Part shown: positions 1 through 5,319 of the stretch, piece by piece
How the letters are laid out: every line of letters starts with the position of its first letter
Position numbering within the stretch: position 1 is the first letter of the stretch
NCBI GenBank assembly: GCA_023300065.1
Contig: JALZWJ010000024.1
Span: 1-8,740 of the forward strand
From: Akkermansiaceae bacterium
GTDB taxonomy: Bacteria > Verrucomicrobiota > Verrucomicrobiia > Verrucomicrobiales > Akkermansiaceae
Length of the DNA: 8,740 nucleotides
Direction of reading: 5' to 3'
Position numbers and translations under genes: made by a program
The notes under the pieces: generated by a model
Databases searched by the model: none
Seen by the model: only the letters and a program-made list of their open reading frames with translations
What the model was told of the DNA's origin: nothing

Positions 1-90
1 AGTATATCTCCCTTCCGTGTCAGCTTTCGGCTTGTCTACTCTGTTTGCTGTATTTGCTCCTTCCTTCTCATTACGTTCTATCCATAAAAC
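1..90. other. AT-richer flank with no recognisable gene, abutting a truncated nrnA
   Basis: About 42% G+C by my count, visibly poorer in G+C than the coding DNA to its right, and pyrimidine-rich on the plus strand. I read all three minus-strand frames as possible continuations of the nrnA-like gene. None contains a DHH motif or other recognisable phosphoesterase sequence. On the plus strand, frame 1 is open from the left edge to a TAA at 85-87 (28 codons, rich in hydrophobic residues and cysteine), which could be the tail of a gene entering from outside, but I do not recognise it. It could be the edge of an inserted element, a rearrangement junction or a misassembled contig end. Confidence 0.4.
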
Positions 91-405
91 CTAAACTGCC
101 TCCAAGCTCCCCTCACCCACCCGAGAATGCGCAGCGGTATCCAGCGTGATTGCCACCTCGATATCGACATCCTTCGCTTCCGAAGAAACCTCCACTTTTT
201 CGGAACCCGGCAAAAAGGCCAAGCTCTCAGGGCAGCCATCATTATTTAAATACCGGACTGATTTCCCCATCTGCTCCAGCGCATGCCCCAAGGCGAGGAT
301 GGAGCCGATGGCATCCCCATCAGGACGCACGTGACTAACAACAGCGAAGGAATTGTGGGCTTTAAAAGCCTCACCAATTTGAGCAAAGGTGGCGTTTTCT
401 GACAT
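91..405 (-). pseudogene. Truncated DHH-family phosphoesterase (NrnA-like), N-terminal third only
   Basis: The 104 residues match the start of the DHH/DHHA1 phosphoesterases, which include NrnA, a cytoplasmic nanoRNase that degrades 2-5 nt RNAs and in some species also dephosphorylates pAp. Motif I is intact (SHVRPDGDAIGS, residues 24-35, with the metal-binding His and Asp residues). Motif II is visible as LDTAAHSRVG (88-97). A normal family member is about 320 residues and carries the DHH motif some 20 residues after motif II. Here the frame ends at TAG (91-93) seven residues after RVG, and the next 90 bases lack DHH in any frame. The catalytic centre and the DHHA1 substrate-binding domain are therefore missing, so the product should be inactive. 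It lies downstream of recA in the same direction, separated by a terminator. The family call is firm. Whether the truncation is biological or an assembly artefact cannot be told here. Confidence 0.75.
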
Positions 406-409
406 GGGC

Positions 410-429
410 TAGGGAGAAGAGTTTCCCTA
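410..429 (-). promoter_or_regulatory. Start-proximal hairpin before the nrnA-like gene
   Basis: A perfect 6-bp inverted repeat, TAGGGA / TCCCTA, has an 8-nt spacer. In the transcript it ends four nucleotides before the AUG (start codon 405-403), in the place where a ribosome binding site would be expected. No AGGAGG-like sequence is present instead. A similar 6-bp stem with 8-nt loop precedes the deiodinase-like gene. A role in translation is only inferred. Confidence 0.3.
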
Positions 430-561
430 CCTGAGACGAGGGATCAAGGATTGATCGAAAGAAAGAGAGACAAGATCAACGACCGGCACCTCAAGCTGAC
501 TAAAATCAGACCCAAAATTCCAAACCACCAATTCCCACGAATCAACATCAACCCTCCCTCA

Positions 562-593
562 ACCGTTCCATGTATTCCGTGTATTCCGTGGTT
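562..593. repeat. Short tandem repeat, 9-bp unit TGTATTCCG
   Basis: Two exact units (571-579 and 580-588) are preceded by a degenerate unit (562-570, ACCGTTCCA) and followed by TGGTT. On the other strand it reads as AACCACGGAATACACGG. The block is bracketed by a 9-bp direct repeat, CCCTCAACC, at 556-564 and 599-607. From memory, very similar 'ACGGAATAC' runs are scattered between genes in many verrucomicrobial and planctomycete genomes. That is recollection, not a search. It is non-coding and lies in the recA to nrnA spacer. Confidence 0.55.
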
Positions 594-634
594 ACCCCCC
601 CTCAACCAACATCCACAGCCTCCCCTCAAAAGAC

Positions 635-668
635 AAAAAAACCGCCCATACCAAAAGGCATGAGCGGT
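635..668 (-). terminator. Rho-independent terminator of recA
   Basis: In the minus-strand transcript, about 44 nt after the recA stop, a 12-bp stem forms between 668-657 and 652-641. It has ten Watson-Crick pairs and two G-U wobbles, closed by a UUUU loop (656-653), and runs straight into a seven-U tract (641-635). The opposite strand has no U tract after the stem, so it should act only on transcripts from the recA side. It makes read-through into the truncated nrnA-like gene inefficient. Confidence 0.9.
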
Positions 669-711
669 TAAGCCATTGCTGTTGCTTTGCAAAAAAGTTC
701 TTTCGGCGACC

Positions 712-1794
712 TTATTTAGCCTCAGCCATACTAGCCTTCACCTTATCTTCGATTTCAGTGTAAAGCGCTTCATCTTCCTTAAGAGCGGTCTTTGTCGCAT
801 CGCGGCCCTGGCCGAGCTGCGCTCCGTCATAGCTGAACCAGCTTCCGCGCTTCTGAATGATGTCGAACTCTTGAGCCAGATCGATCAGGGAGCCTACCGA
901 GGAAATCCCCTCGTTATACATGATGTCGAATTCCGCGTCCGTGAAAGGTGGGGCCACCTTATTCTTAACAACCTTCACCTTAGTCCGGCTACCAGTCACG
1001 GTGCCGTCCGTCGCTTTAATCTGACCGATTCTGCGGATATCGACGCGAACGGATGAGAAGAACTTCAGCGCACGACCACCAGGAGTGGTTTCTGGGCTAC
1101 CGAACATGACCCCGATTTTTTCACGAATCTGGTTCGTGAAGATCACAGAAGTGCGAGCCTTGGAAATGAAGCTGGTGAGCTTCCGCATCGCCGCACTCAT
1201 TAAGCGGGCCTGCGTTCCAACCGTGGAGTCGCCGATCTCTCCGGCGAGTTCCTGCTTTGTGACCAGAGCTGCCACCGAGTCCAAAACTACCACGTCGATC
1301 GCGTTCGAGCGCACAAGCGTCTCCACAATCTGGAGAGCTTCCTCACCCGATGAAGGCTGGGAAACAAGAAGGTCATCAATATTCACGCCGAGACGGCGAG
1401 CATAGGAGGGGTCCAAAGCGTGCTCTACGTCGATGAAGGCAGCGAGGCCACCTGCTTTTTGAGCTTGGGCGATGACGGTCAAGGTCAGCGTGGTTTTACC
1501 GGAAGATTCTGGCCCAAAGACCTCCACAATCCGGCCACGAGGAAATCCCCCGACGCCCAATGCACGGTCAATCAAGAGGTTACCAGTGGGGATGGCGTCG
1601 ACATCCATCTTAGTGTTATCGCCAAGGCGCATGATCGCGGCTTCACCGAAGTCTTTTTGAATCTGGGTGATGGCGAGATCGAGGTTCTTCTTGCGGGCAG
1701 CGGCGAGCTTGTCTTCTCCTTTAGCTGCGGCTGCAGTAGGAGCTTTCTCTTTCTTTTCGGACATGGGGGCTGTTTTAGCGGTCGTGGTACTCAT
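712..1794 (-). CDS. recA: RecA recombinase
   Basis: RecA forms ATP-dependent filaments on single-stranded DNA for homologous recombination and triggers LexA self-cleavage in the SOS response. It acts in the cytoplasm. With the chosen start it has 360 residues: a Lys/Ala-rich N-terminal extension of roughly 30 residues, then Walker A GPESSGKT (94-101), catalytic Glu in EHALDP (E124), Walker B VVVLDS (168-173) and the L2 DNA-binding loop (about 219-240, [10 protein letters not shown] and GSPETTPGG). The acidic/lysine-rich C-terminus ends KASMAEAK. All key residues are present. The frame is open further upstream to an ATG at 1848. I prefer the ATG at 1794 because the extra 18 residues look uncoded and overlap candidate operator half-sites. 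An ATG at 1764 (MSEKKEK) is also possible. No Shine-Dalgarno precedes any of these. It is divergent from the deiodinase-like gene and ends at a strong terminator. Confidence 0.98.
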   Translation of the reverse strand: MSTTTAKTAPMSEKKEKAPTAAAAKGEDKLAAARKKNLDLAITQIQKDFGEAAIMRLGDNTKMDVDAIPTGNLLIDRALGVGGFPRGRIVEVFGPESSGKTTLTLTVIAQAQKAGGLAAFIDVEHALDPSYARRLGVNIDDLLVSQPSSGEEALQIVETLVRSNAIDVVVLDSVAALVTKQELAGEIGDSTVGTQARLMSAAMRKLTSFISKARTSVIFTNQIREKIGVMFGSPETTPGGRALKFFSSVRVDIRRIGQIKATDGTVTGSRTKVKVVKNKVAPPFTDAEFDIMYNEGISSVGSLIDLAQEFDIIQKRGSWFSYDGAQLGQGRDATKTALKEDEALYTEIEDKVKASMAEAK

Positions 1795-1835
1795 GGCAAT
1801 GTTAGGTGTCGTTAACTGCGTGAATAAGATCATGC

Positions 1836-1901
1836 GAACAGTGTTCATGAAAGCTAAAACTGTTCAAATGATTCATTTAATTTCGAAATGCTTATGGAAC
1901 A
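1836..1901. promoter_or_regulatory. Candidate SOS-type operator region (GAACA/TGTTC half-sites) upstream of recA
   Basis: Four exact copies of the pentamer GAACA or its complement TGTTC fall within 66 bp: 1836-1840, 1842-1846, 1861-1865 and 1897-1901. The first two form a palindrome (GAACA-N-TGTTC). The 7-mer GAACAGT at 1836-1842 is also inverted as ACTGTTC at 1859-1865. About 0.13 copies would be expected by chance in this length. As I recall it, the verrucomicrobial LexA box is TGTTC-N4-GAACA. The half-site matches, but the N4 spacing is not met by any pair here (nearest: TGTTC-AAAT-GATTC, 1861-1874). SOS control of recA is therefore plausible, not shown. No convincing -35/-10 pair was found for recA. 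Confidence 0.4.
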
Positions 1902-1905
1902 TAAG
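1891..1905. repeat. Perfect inverted repeat CTTATG-N3-CATAAG
   Basis: A 15-bp site with perfect 6-bp arms and the spacer GAA lies in the recA/deiodinase divergent region, about 90 bp before the deiodinase-like start. It could bind a dimeric regulator. However, a 6-bp inverted repeat somewhere in 200 bp is not rare by chance, so I give it little weight. Confidence 0.25.
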
Positions 1906-1975
1906 ATTCAGCCCCCCTCCTTTCTCTTTTCAGGGAATCACAGAATCCATAAATTCCTCGCAACTTCATCACGCT

Positions 1976-1995
1976 CTGGGGGTTTCTTTCCCCAG
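1976..1995 (+). promoter_or_regulatory. Hairpin directly abutting the deiodinase-like start codon
   Basis: Perfect 6-bp stem CTGGGG / CCCCAG with an 8-nt loop (1982-1989). The 3' arm ends at the base before the ATG at 1996. The only G-rich stretch that could act as a ribosome binding site (GGGGG, 1978-1982) is largely buried in this stem. It could limit or regulate initiation, which is inferred only. Confidence 0.35.
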
Positions 1996-2610
1996 ATGAA
2001 ATTACTACTCTTCACCCTCGCACTTACCGTGGCTCAGCCCGTATTTGCACAACGTAATCGGGTCGATAATGCCCCAAAAGTGGGGGACGCCATTCCCAAG
2101 ATCAGCGTCGTAACCCTCGCTAATAGTAAGAAGGTCGACCTCTCCAAACCGGAGAAACCCACCGTGCTGATCTTCGGCTCACACACGTGAGGCCCCTTCA
2201 TGAGACAGGCCGGGAGCCTGCAAGCACTCTACGAGAAGTATTCAAAAGACGCCGATTTTTGGTGGATCTACATTCAGGAAGCGCACGCGACTGATGGCCG
2301 CCGTCCCAGCAGAACGGTAGAAATTGCGCTTCATAAATCGATCGAAGACCGCAAAAAAGCCGCCACTGGTTGCGCCGCCGCATCCACCCTGAAGGTCCCC
2401 GTCCTTCTCGACGACATGAACGACTCCGCCTCAAAGGCTTACTCAGCGCTCCCTGAGCGTTTCTTCATCTTAGGGGATGATGGCAAAGTCGCCTACGCCG
2501 GTGGACGTGGCCCAAGAGGGATCGACCTTGCCGCGCTTGAGGCGACCCTCAAGAAAATCACCACCACGGGAACCTCTAAGGCCCCAAAACCGGAGGCCGA
2601 AAAGAAATAG
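1996..2610 (+). CDS. Iodothyronine-deiodinase-like selenoprotein (in-frame TGA = Sec65), secreted
   Basis: Read through the TGA at 2188-2190, this is one 204-residue protein of the T4 deiodinase family (thioredoxin fold). A signal peptide (residues 1-18, VFA|Q) predicts export. The catalytic motif FGSHT-U-GPFM (60-69) parallels animal FGSCT-U-PPFM, with the TGA exactly at the selenocysteine. Downstream family blocks are all in the same frame: DADFWWIYIQEAHATDG (85-101, with the conserved His97), IEDRKKAA (116-123), VPVLLDDM (134-141), ALPERFFIL (151-159) and VAYAGGRGP (165-173). Conservation on both sides of the TGA argues for recoding rather than decay. A SECIS-like hairpin follows. Cys126 is the only cysteine in the mature protein. 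Animal deiodinases remove iodine from thyroid hormone; the bacterial substrate is unknown, perhaps a halogenated aromatic or a peroxide. The alternative is a nonsense mutation of a Cys codon. The ATG at 1996 is chosen because it opens the signal peptide. The gene is convergent with its DUF2721 neighbour. Confidence 0.88.
2206..2220 (+). promoter_or_regulatory. Candidate bacterial SECIS hairpin
   Basis: Perfect 5-bp stem CAGGC / GCCTG with the 5-nt loop CGGGA. It starts 15 nt after the TGA at 2188-2190, so the apical loop begins 21 nt downstream, with G as its second base. Bacterial SECIS elements lie inside the coding sequence shortly after the UGA and have a short upper stem and a small loop with a G in the first two positions, which SelB recognises. 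The geometry fits. A one-base bulge (A2205) would allow a further G-C pair (2204-2221). The hairpin also encodes residues 71-75 of the protein. Confidence 0.6.
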
Positions 2611-2623
2611 AGCCCCGTTCATT

Positions 2624-3070
2624 CTAATCCTTTTCATCAGGGGGCGACATTTGCTGCAGGAGAATCCGGAGCGCCCCGCCAGAGATCAAGATCTCGACCA
2701 CCAGTGAAACGAGCGAAAAACTCATCACCACCACTGCCGCAAAGAAGGCGGAATTGGCGAGACCTTGATCCTCTTTTAAAATCGCGATCATCGAAATCAC
2801 ACACAACAGCAAGCTTAAGGCTCCCAGCAACTGCATCCAGCGGATCAGAAAAAGCCTCTTCCTTAAGTTACTAATCTGGACCCGCGCCGAATCCTCATGA
2901 TCGCGCTGCCACTCTCCATGAAGGGTGCGCACCAAAGCGGCCAAATGCAGAAAACGATTGGTGTAAGAGAGGAAAAGCAGACTCACCGCAGGAAAGAGCA
3001 AGGCGGGGGTAGAAATCTCAAGCATCATGAGGAAAGAACAACCGACCATCGCGTAAAAACAAGCCTTCAT
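2624..3070 (-). CDS. DUF2721 family membrane protein
   Basis: A 148-residue inner-membrane protein of unknown function. I recognise the DUF2721 pattern: an N-terminal hydrophobic segment (about 10-35) ending in LFPAVSLLFLSYTNRFL (26-42), then the soluble stretch LAALVRTLHGEW and a charged region. A second segment begins at LRKRLFLIRWMQLLGALSLLLCVISM (about 69-94), and a third covers about 105-131. The tail is short and acidic (PPDEKD). The length is typical for the family. The start at 3070 opens the first hydrophobic segment, with the ATG at codon 8 as an alternative. No clear ribosome binding site is seen. It converges on the deiodinase-like gene with 13 bp between stops and diverges from the PEP-CTERM protease gene. 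No biochemical role is known to me. Confidence 0.8.
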   Translation of the reverse strand: MKACFYAMVGCSFLMMLEISTPALLFPAVSLLFLSYTNRFLHLAALVRTLHGEWQRDHEDSARVQISNLRKRLFLIRWMQLLGALSLLLCVISMIAILKEDQGLANSAFFAAVVVMSFSLVSLVVEILISGGALRILLQQMSPPDEKD

Positions 3071-3210
3071 TAAGGGACCCGACAGGTGTCACTCACATCC
3101 AGACCTCCGACTAACATCTCCTTTCTCCAAGTCGTTTTTTAAATTAACATTTGAGGAATTTTTAATATCGAGGAATAACCTCCAGTAGCCTGACTCTCAC
3201 CCCTGCTCCA
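3071..3210. promoter_or_regulatory. Divergent promoter region, DUF2721 gene / PEP-CTERM protease gene
   Basis: A 140-bp AT-rich spacer must drive both flanking genes. A weak sigma-70-like pair for the plus strand is TTGAGG (3151-3156) and AATAAC (3174-3179) with a 17-bp spacer, each matching four of six consensus bases. The 7-mer GAGGAAT is repeated directly at 3153-3159 and 3170-3176. I see no sigma-54 element of the kind described upstream of PEP-CTERM genes in some proteobacteria. Confidence 0.3.
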
Positions 3211-4164
3211 ATGAAGACTCCCGCTCTAAACCCCGCTTTTTTAATCGCCGTCGGCTCACTCTCGCTCTCGCCTGCACAAGCCCTCACCGTTAACAACTTC
3301 AGCGAGGCAACCAACCAACGCTTCCCTGATAACTCCAACTTCATTGGTGACAGCTTTGACCTCTCCGGCGTTGGCCGCGCAGAGAATGGCACCTGGGCAA
3401 CCGCGATCGGCGATAATTATTTCCTGAGCGCTAACCACTCCCGTCCCGCCACCAACTCTATTGTCACCTTCTCAACGGATGATGGAAACTCCTCCTTTTC
3501 CCACACCGTGGGGGGCGGTTTCCGGCTCGGAACCACCGACCTTTGGCTCGGATACACGACCACCGTCATTGCTCCTGCCGTCGCCCGATACGCCGTCACC
3601 ACCCAGGACGCGGACTCCCTCAGTGACCTTGGGCTAGGCAGCGACACCCTCTACCTGAGCGGCGATCAAGTCGCAGGGGCCGCCGGAACCGTGGCCGATC
3701 ATGTCTTAGGGACCAACCAAGCCGAATCATTTTACGAAGAAGGCAGTGGAGCGTTCGAGAGCCCCGGAGGCACTCTCACCCTCGACGTTCCCTCAGGATT
3801 TGAAAATGACATGATCATCCTGTTTAACAACCTCACGGGAGACGATAATCCAGCCTTACTTCACGAGTCAGTTGTCCAAGGAGGTGATTCTGGCAGCCCG
3901 CTCTTTTCCGTTTCGGGGAATGACCTCATCATCCTCGGCACCGCCTCATTGCTCCTCAATGACCTCCCCGGAAACTTCGTCAACACCCGGGGACCAGATC
4001 CCTTAGAAACAAGAGACGCCTCTACTTATTCCTACATCGGTTCGTATCAATCCGAGTTAGCGGCCGCCATCGCCCTCGTCCCCGCCGCTACCGCTATTCC
4101 AGAGCCTAGCTCCGTGACCTTGGCCTTTTTAGCCCTCGCCCTCGGCATGCGCCGCAAGCGGTAG
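3211..4164 (+). CDS. Secreted trypsin-like serine protease with PEP-CTERM sorting signal
   Basis: This 317-residue protein has a signal peptide (1-24, AQA|L) and a chymotrypsin-fold layout. The catalytic triad is visible: His76 in YFLSANHS (where trypsins have TAAH), Asp110 in GTTDLWLGY, and Ser227 in QGGDSGSPLF (223-232). The C-terminus is a PEP-CTERM signal: PEPSS (297-301), a hydrophobic helix (SVTLAFLALALGM) and the basic tail RRKR. In this pathway an exosortase is thought to cut at the PEP motif and pass the protein to the cell surface or an extracellular matrix. GDSGS replaces the usual GDSGG, which some S1-like families tolerate. The middle is rich in Gly, Ser, Thr and Asp, typical of secreted PEP-CTERM proteins. 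The substrate is unknown; surface-protein processing or polymer degradation are guesses. The ATG at 3211 opens the signal peptide, and no ribosome binding site is seen. It converges on the peroxidase gene with 7 bp between stops. Confidence 0.82.
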   Translation: MKTPALNPAFLIAVGSLSLSPAQALTVNNFSEATNQRFPDNSNFIGDSFDLSGVGRAENGTWATAIGDNYFLSANHSRPATNSIVTFSTDDGNSSFSHTVGGGFRLGTTDLWLGYTTTVIAPAVARYAVTTQDADSLSDLGLGSDTLYLSGDQVAGAAGTVADHVLGTNQAESFYEEGSGAFESPGGTLTLDVPSGFENDMIILFNNLTGDDNPALLHESVVQGGDSGSPLFSVSGNDLIILGTASLLLNDLPGNFVNTRGPDPLETRDASTYSYIGSYQSELAAAIALVPAATAIPEPSSVTLAFLALALGMRRKR

Positions 4165-4171
4165 AGACACG

Positions 4172-5311
4172 CTACCTCGGACGCCGAGGCGAGCTCAGAT
4201 CAGGCCGTGCTTTCTCTTTAAAAAATGCCTTTCGCTCTTCCGTCGATGGTATCCCAGCGGCCGTCTTCGGAAAAAGATCTCCCTCTTTCATCTCAAGAAG
4301 ACTCTTGTCCGTAAAAGCATCCATGAGGGCCACGAGATCCGTCACCTCTTGCTCGCTCAGGCCAAGATCGCCCATCTCTTCATGATTCACCGTTTCAGGG
4401 TAGTCAGTCACGCCCCAGCGCTCCGGTTCTAGGTCGCGCTTGTTATAGAACTCCATCACCTCCCGTAGCGTGTCGATGGAGCCATTATGAAAGTAGGGCG
4501 CTGTCAGGGCGACATTGCGTAAAGTGGGGACTTTAAACTGGCCCAACTCCCCTTTCTTCCCCGTGACCCCGCCGAGGCCGACATCAAGCTTACCCACCGC
4601 TGGCGCGCCCACATTATCGAAACCAGAGTCAGAAAGAAGCGGCTCCAGCCACGTTGACGACCCGGTGAGATGGCATGAGGAACAGCCGCCAGTGGTCTCA
4701 AAAACGTCCAATCCTCTCCGTTCCGAAAGATTCAGAGCGGCCTTATCCCCGGCCCAGTAATCATCGATCCGCGCATTAAAGGGCCGGAACATCGGCTCGC
4801 GGAGAAAGGCCACGAGCGCCTCAAATGCTCTCTCGTTTAAATCTTCATCACGTTTCACCTCACCCTCAAAATCTTTAAAATAAGGTGCCCTCCGGAACTT
4901 CCCCGCTAGCTCACCCGCGTCAGCATTGTTCATCTCATTCGCCTCGAAGAAAGGCTGCCGAACTTGTTCGAGCAGATCGTGCGCGCGCCCATCCAGAAAA
5001 AGCCCGCCTTCCACGATATATTCCACCTCGCCATTTTCATCATAGGTGTCCTCCAACCGCTGTGGAGCGATGAGTCCCGCATACATGAGCGAGGGAGCAT
5101 TCCGATGCCCGACCCGCCCCTTCACCGCACCGGGCGAAACCCGCCTCAAATCGGCAAAAGCCGTCTTAGGATCATGACAACTCGCACAACTCTGCCCCGG
5201 GGGAGTCGAGAGAGACGGATCTAAAAAAACCTTCTTCCCCAACGCCGCCAACCGTGGCTCGCCTCCCTGAACAAGAGACCCCAAAATCACAAACCAAAGT
5301 ACGACTTTCAT
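4172..5311 (-). CDS. Dihaem cytochrome c peroxidase-like protein (CcpA/MauG family)
   Basis: A 379-residue exported dihaem protein. The signal peptide spans about 1-16 (MKVVLWFVILGSLVQG). The first c-type haem site is CASCH (42-46) and the second CSSCH (210-214). The family block FKVPTLRNVALTAPYFHNGS (259-278) and the following TLREVMEFYN match CCP/MauG proteins. Classical members reduce H2O2 to water in the periplasm with electrons from small cytochromes; MauG-like members instead oxidise protein or other substrates, and the sequence alone does not say which applies. The length is typical. It starts 8 nt after the stop of the TIM-barrel gene on the same strand, so the two are probably co-transcribed. 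No clear Shine-Dalgarno precedes the start. The C-terminus (about 340-379) is charged and shares no motif I know. Confidence 0.9.
   Translation of the reverse strand: MKVVLWFVILGSLVQGGEPRLAALGKKVFLDPSLSTPPGQSCASCHDPKTAFADLRRVSPGAVKGRVGHRNAPSLMYAGLIAPQRLEDTYDENGEVEYIVEGGLFLDGRAHDLLEQVRQPFFEANEMNNADAGELAGKFRRAPYFKDFEGEVKRDEDLNERAFEALVAFLREPMFRPFNARIDDYWAGDKAALNLSERRGLDVFETTGGCSSCHLTGSSTWLEPLLSDSGFDNVGAPAVGKLDVGLGGVTGKKGELGQFKVPTLRNVALTAPYFHNGSIDTLREVMEFYNKRDLEPERWGVTDYPETVNHEEMGDLGLSEQEVTDLVALMDAFTDKSLLEMKEGDLFPKTAAGIPSTEERKAFFKEKARPDLSSPRRPR
4175..4189. repeat. GC-rich hairpin between convergent genes
   Basis: Perfect CCTCGG-ACG-CCGAGG inverted repeat, inside the last codons of the peroxidase gene (the PRRPR tail) and just after the protease stop. 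It could slow polymerase from both sides, but no U tract follows in either direction, so it is not a standard terminator. Confidence 0.3.
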
Positions 5312-5319
5312 CAGAGTTC

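Larger units (their letters stand above)
406..711. other. recA to nrnA-like intergenic spacer
   Basis: This 306-bp non-coding stretch lies between the recA stop and the nrnA-like start. From the recA side it holds the recA terminator (635-668), a C-rich tract with the 9-bp tandem repeat, and the hairpin just before the nrnA-like start. A minus-strand open frame at 444-692 crosses the terminator and its glycine/histidine repeats come from the 9-bp DNA repeat, so I do not treat it as a gene. No tRNA or conserved RNA was recognised. Confidence 0.5.

Noticed and set aside
444..692. 82-codon minus-strand open frame between recA and the nrnA-like gene
   Set aside because: It overlaps the recA terminator, and its HGIHGIHG stretch merely translates the 9-bp DNA repeat. 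There is no family resemblance.
1888..1995. Upstream ATG at 1888 as start of the deiodinase-like gene
   Set aside because: It would put 36 uncharacteristic residues before an otherwise normal signal peptide, and would run through the 15-bp inverted repeat and the start-proximal hairpin.
2188..2190. TGA read as a plain stop, splitting the gene into a 64-residue secreted peptide and a separate downstream gene
   Set aside because: Family blocks continue in the same frame directly after the TGA, which sits exactly at the deiodinase Sec position and is followed by a SECIS-like hairpin. The downstream piece has no start signal of its own.
2612..2645. GCCCC/GGGGC pairing as a terminator between the deiodinase-like and DUF2721 genes
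   Set aside because: The loop would be 24 nt and no U tract follows. It is not a credible intrinsic terminator.
3153..3176. Direct repeat GAGGAAT x2 in the protease promoter region
   Set aside because: The repeat is only 7 bp and occurs twice in AT-rich sequence with no supporting pattern elsewhere. It is noted with the promoter region but is not worth its own claim.
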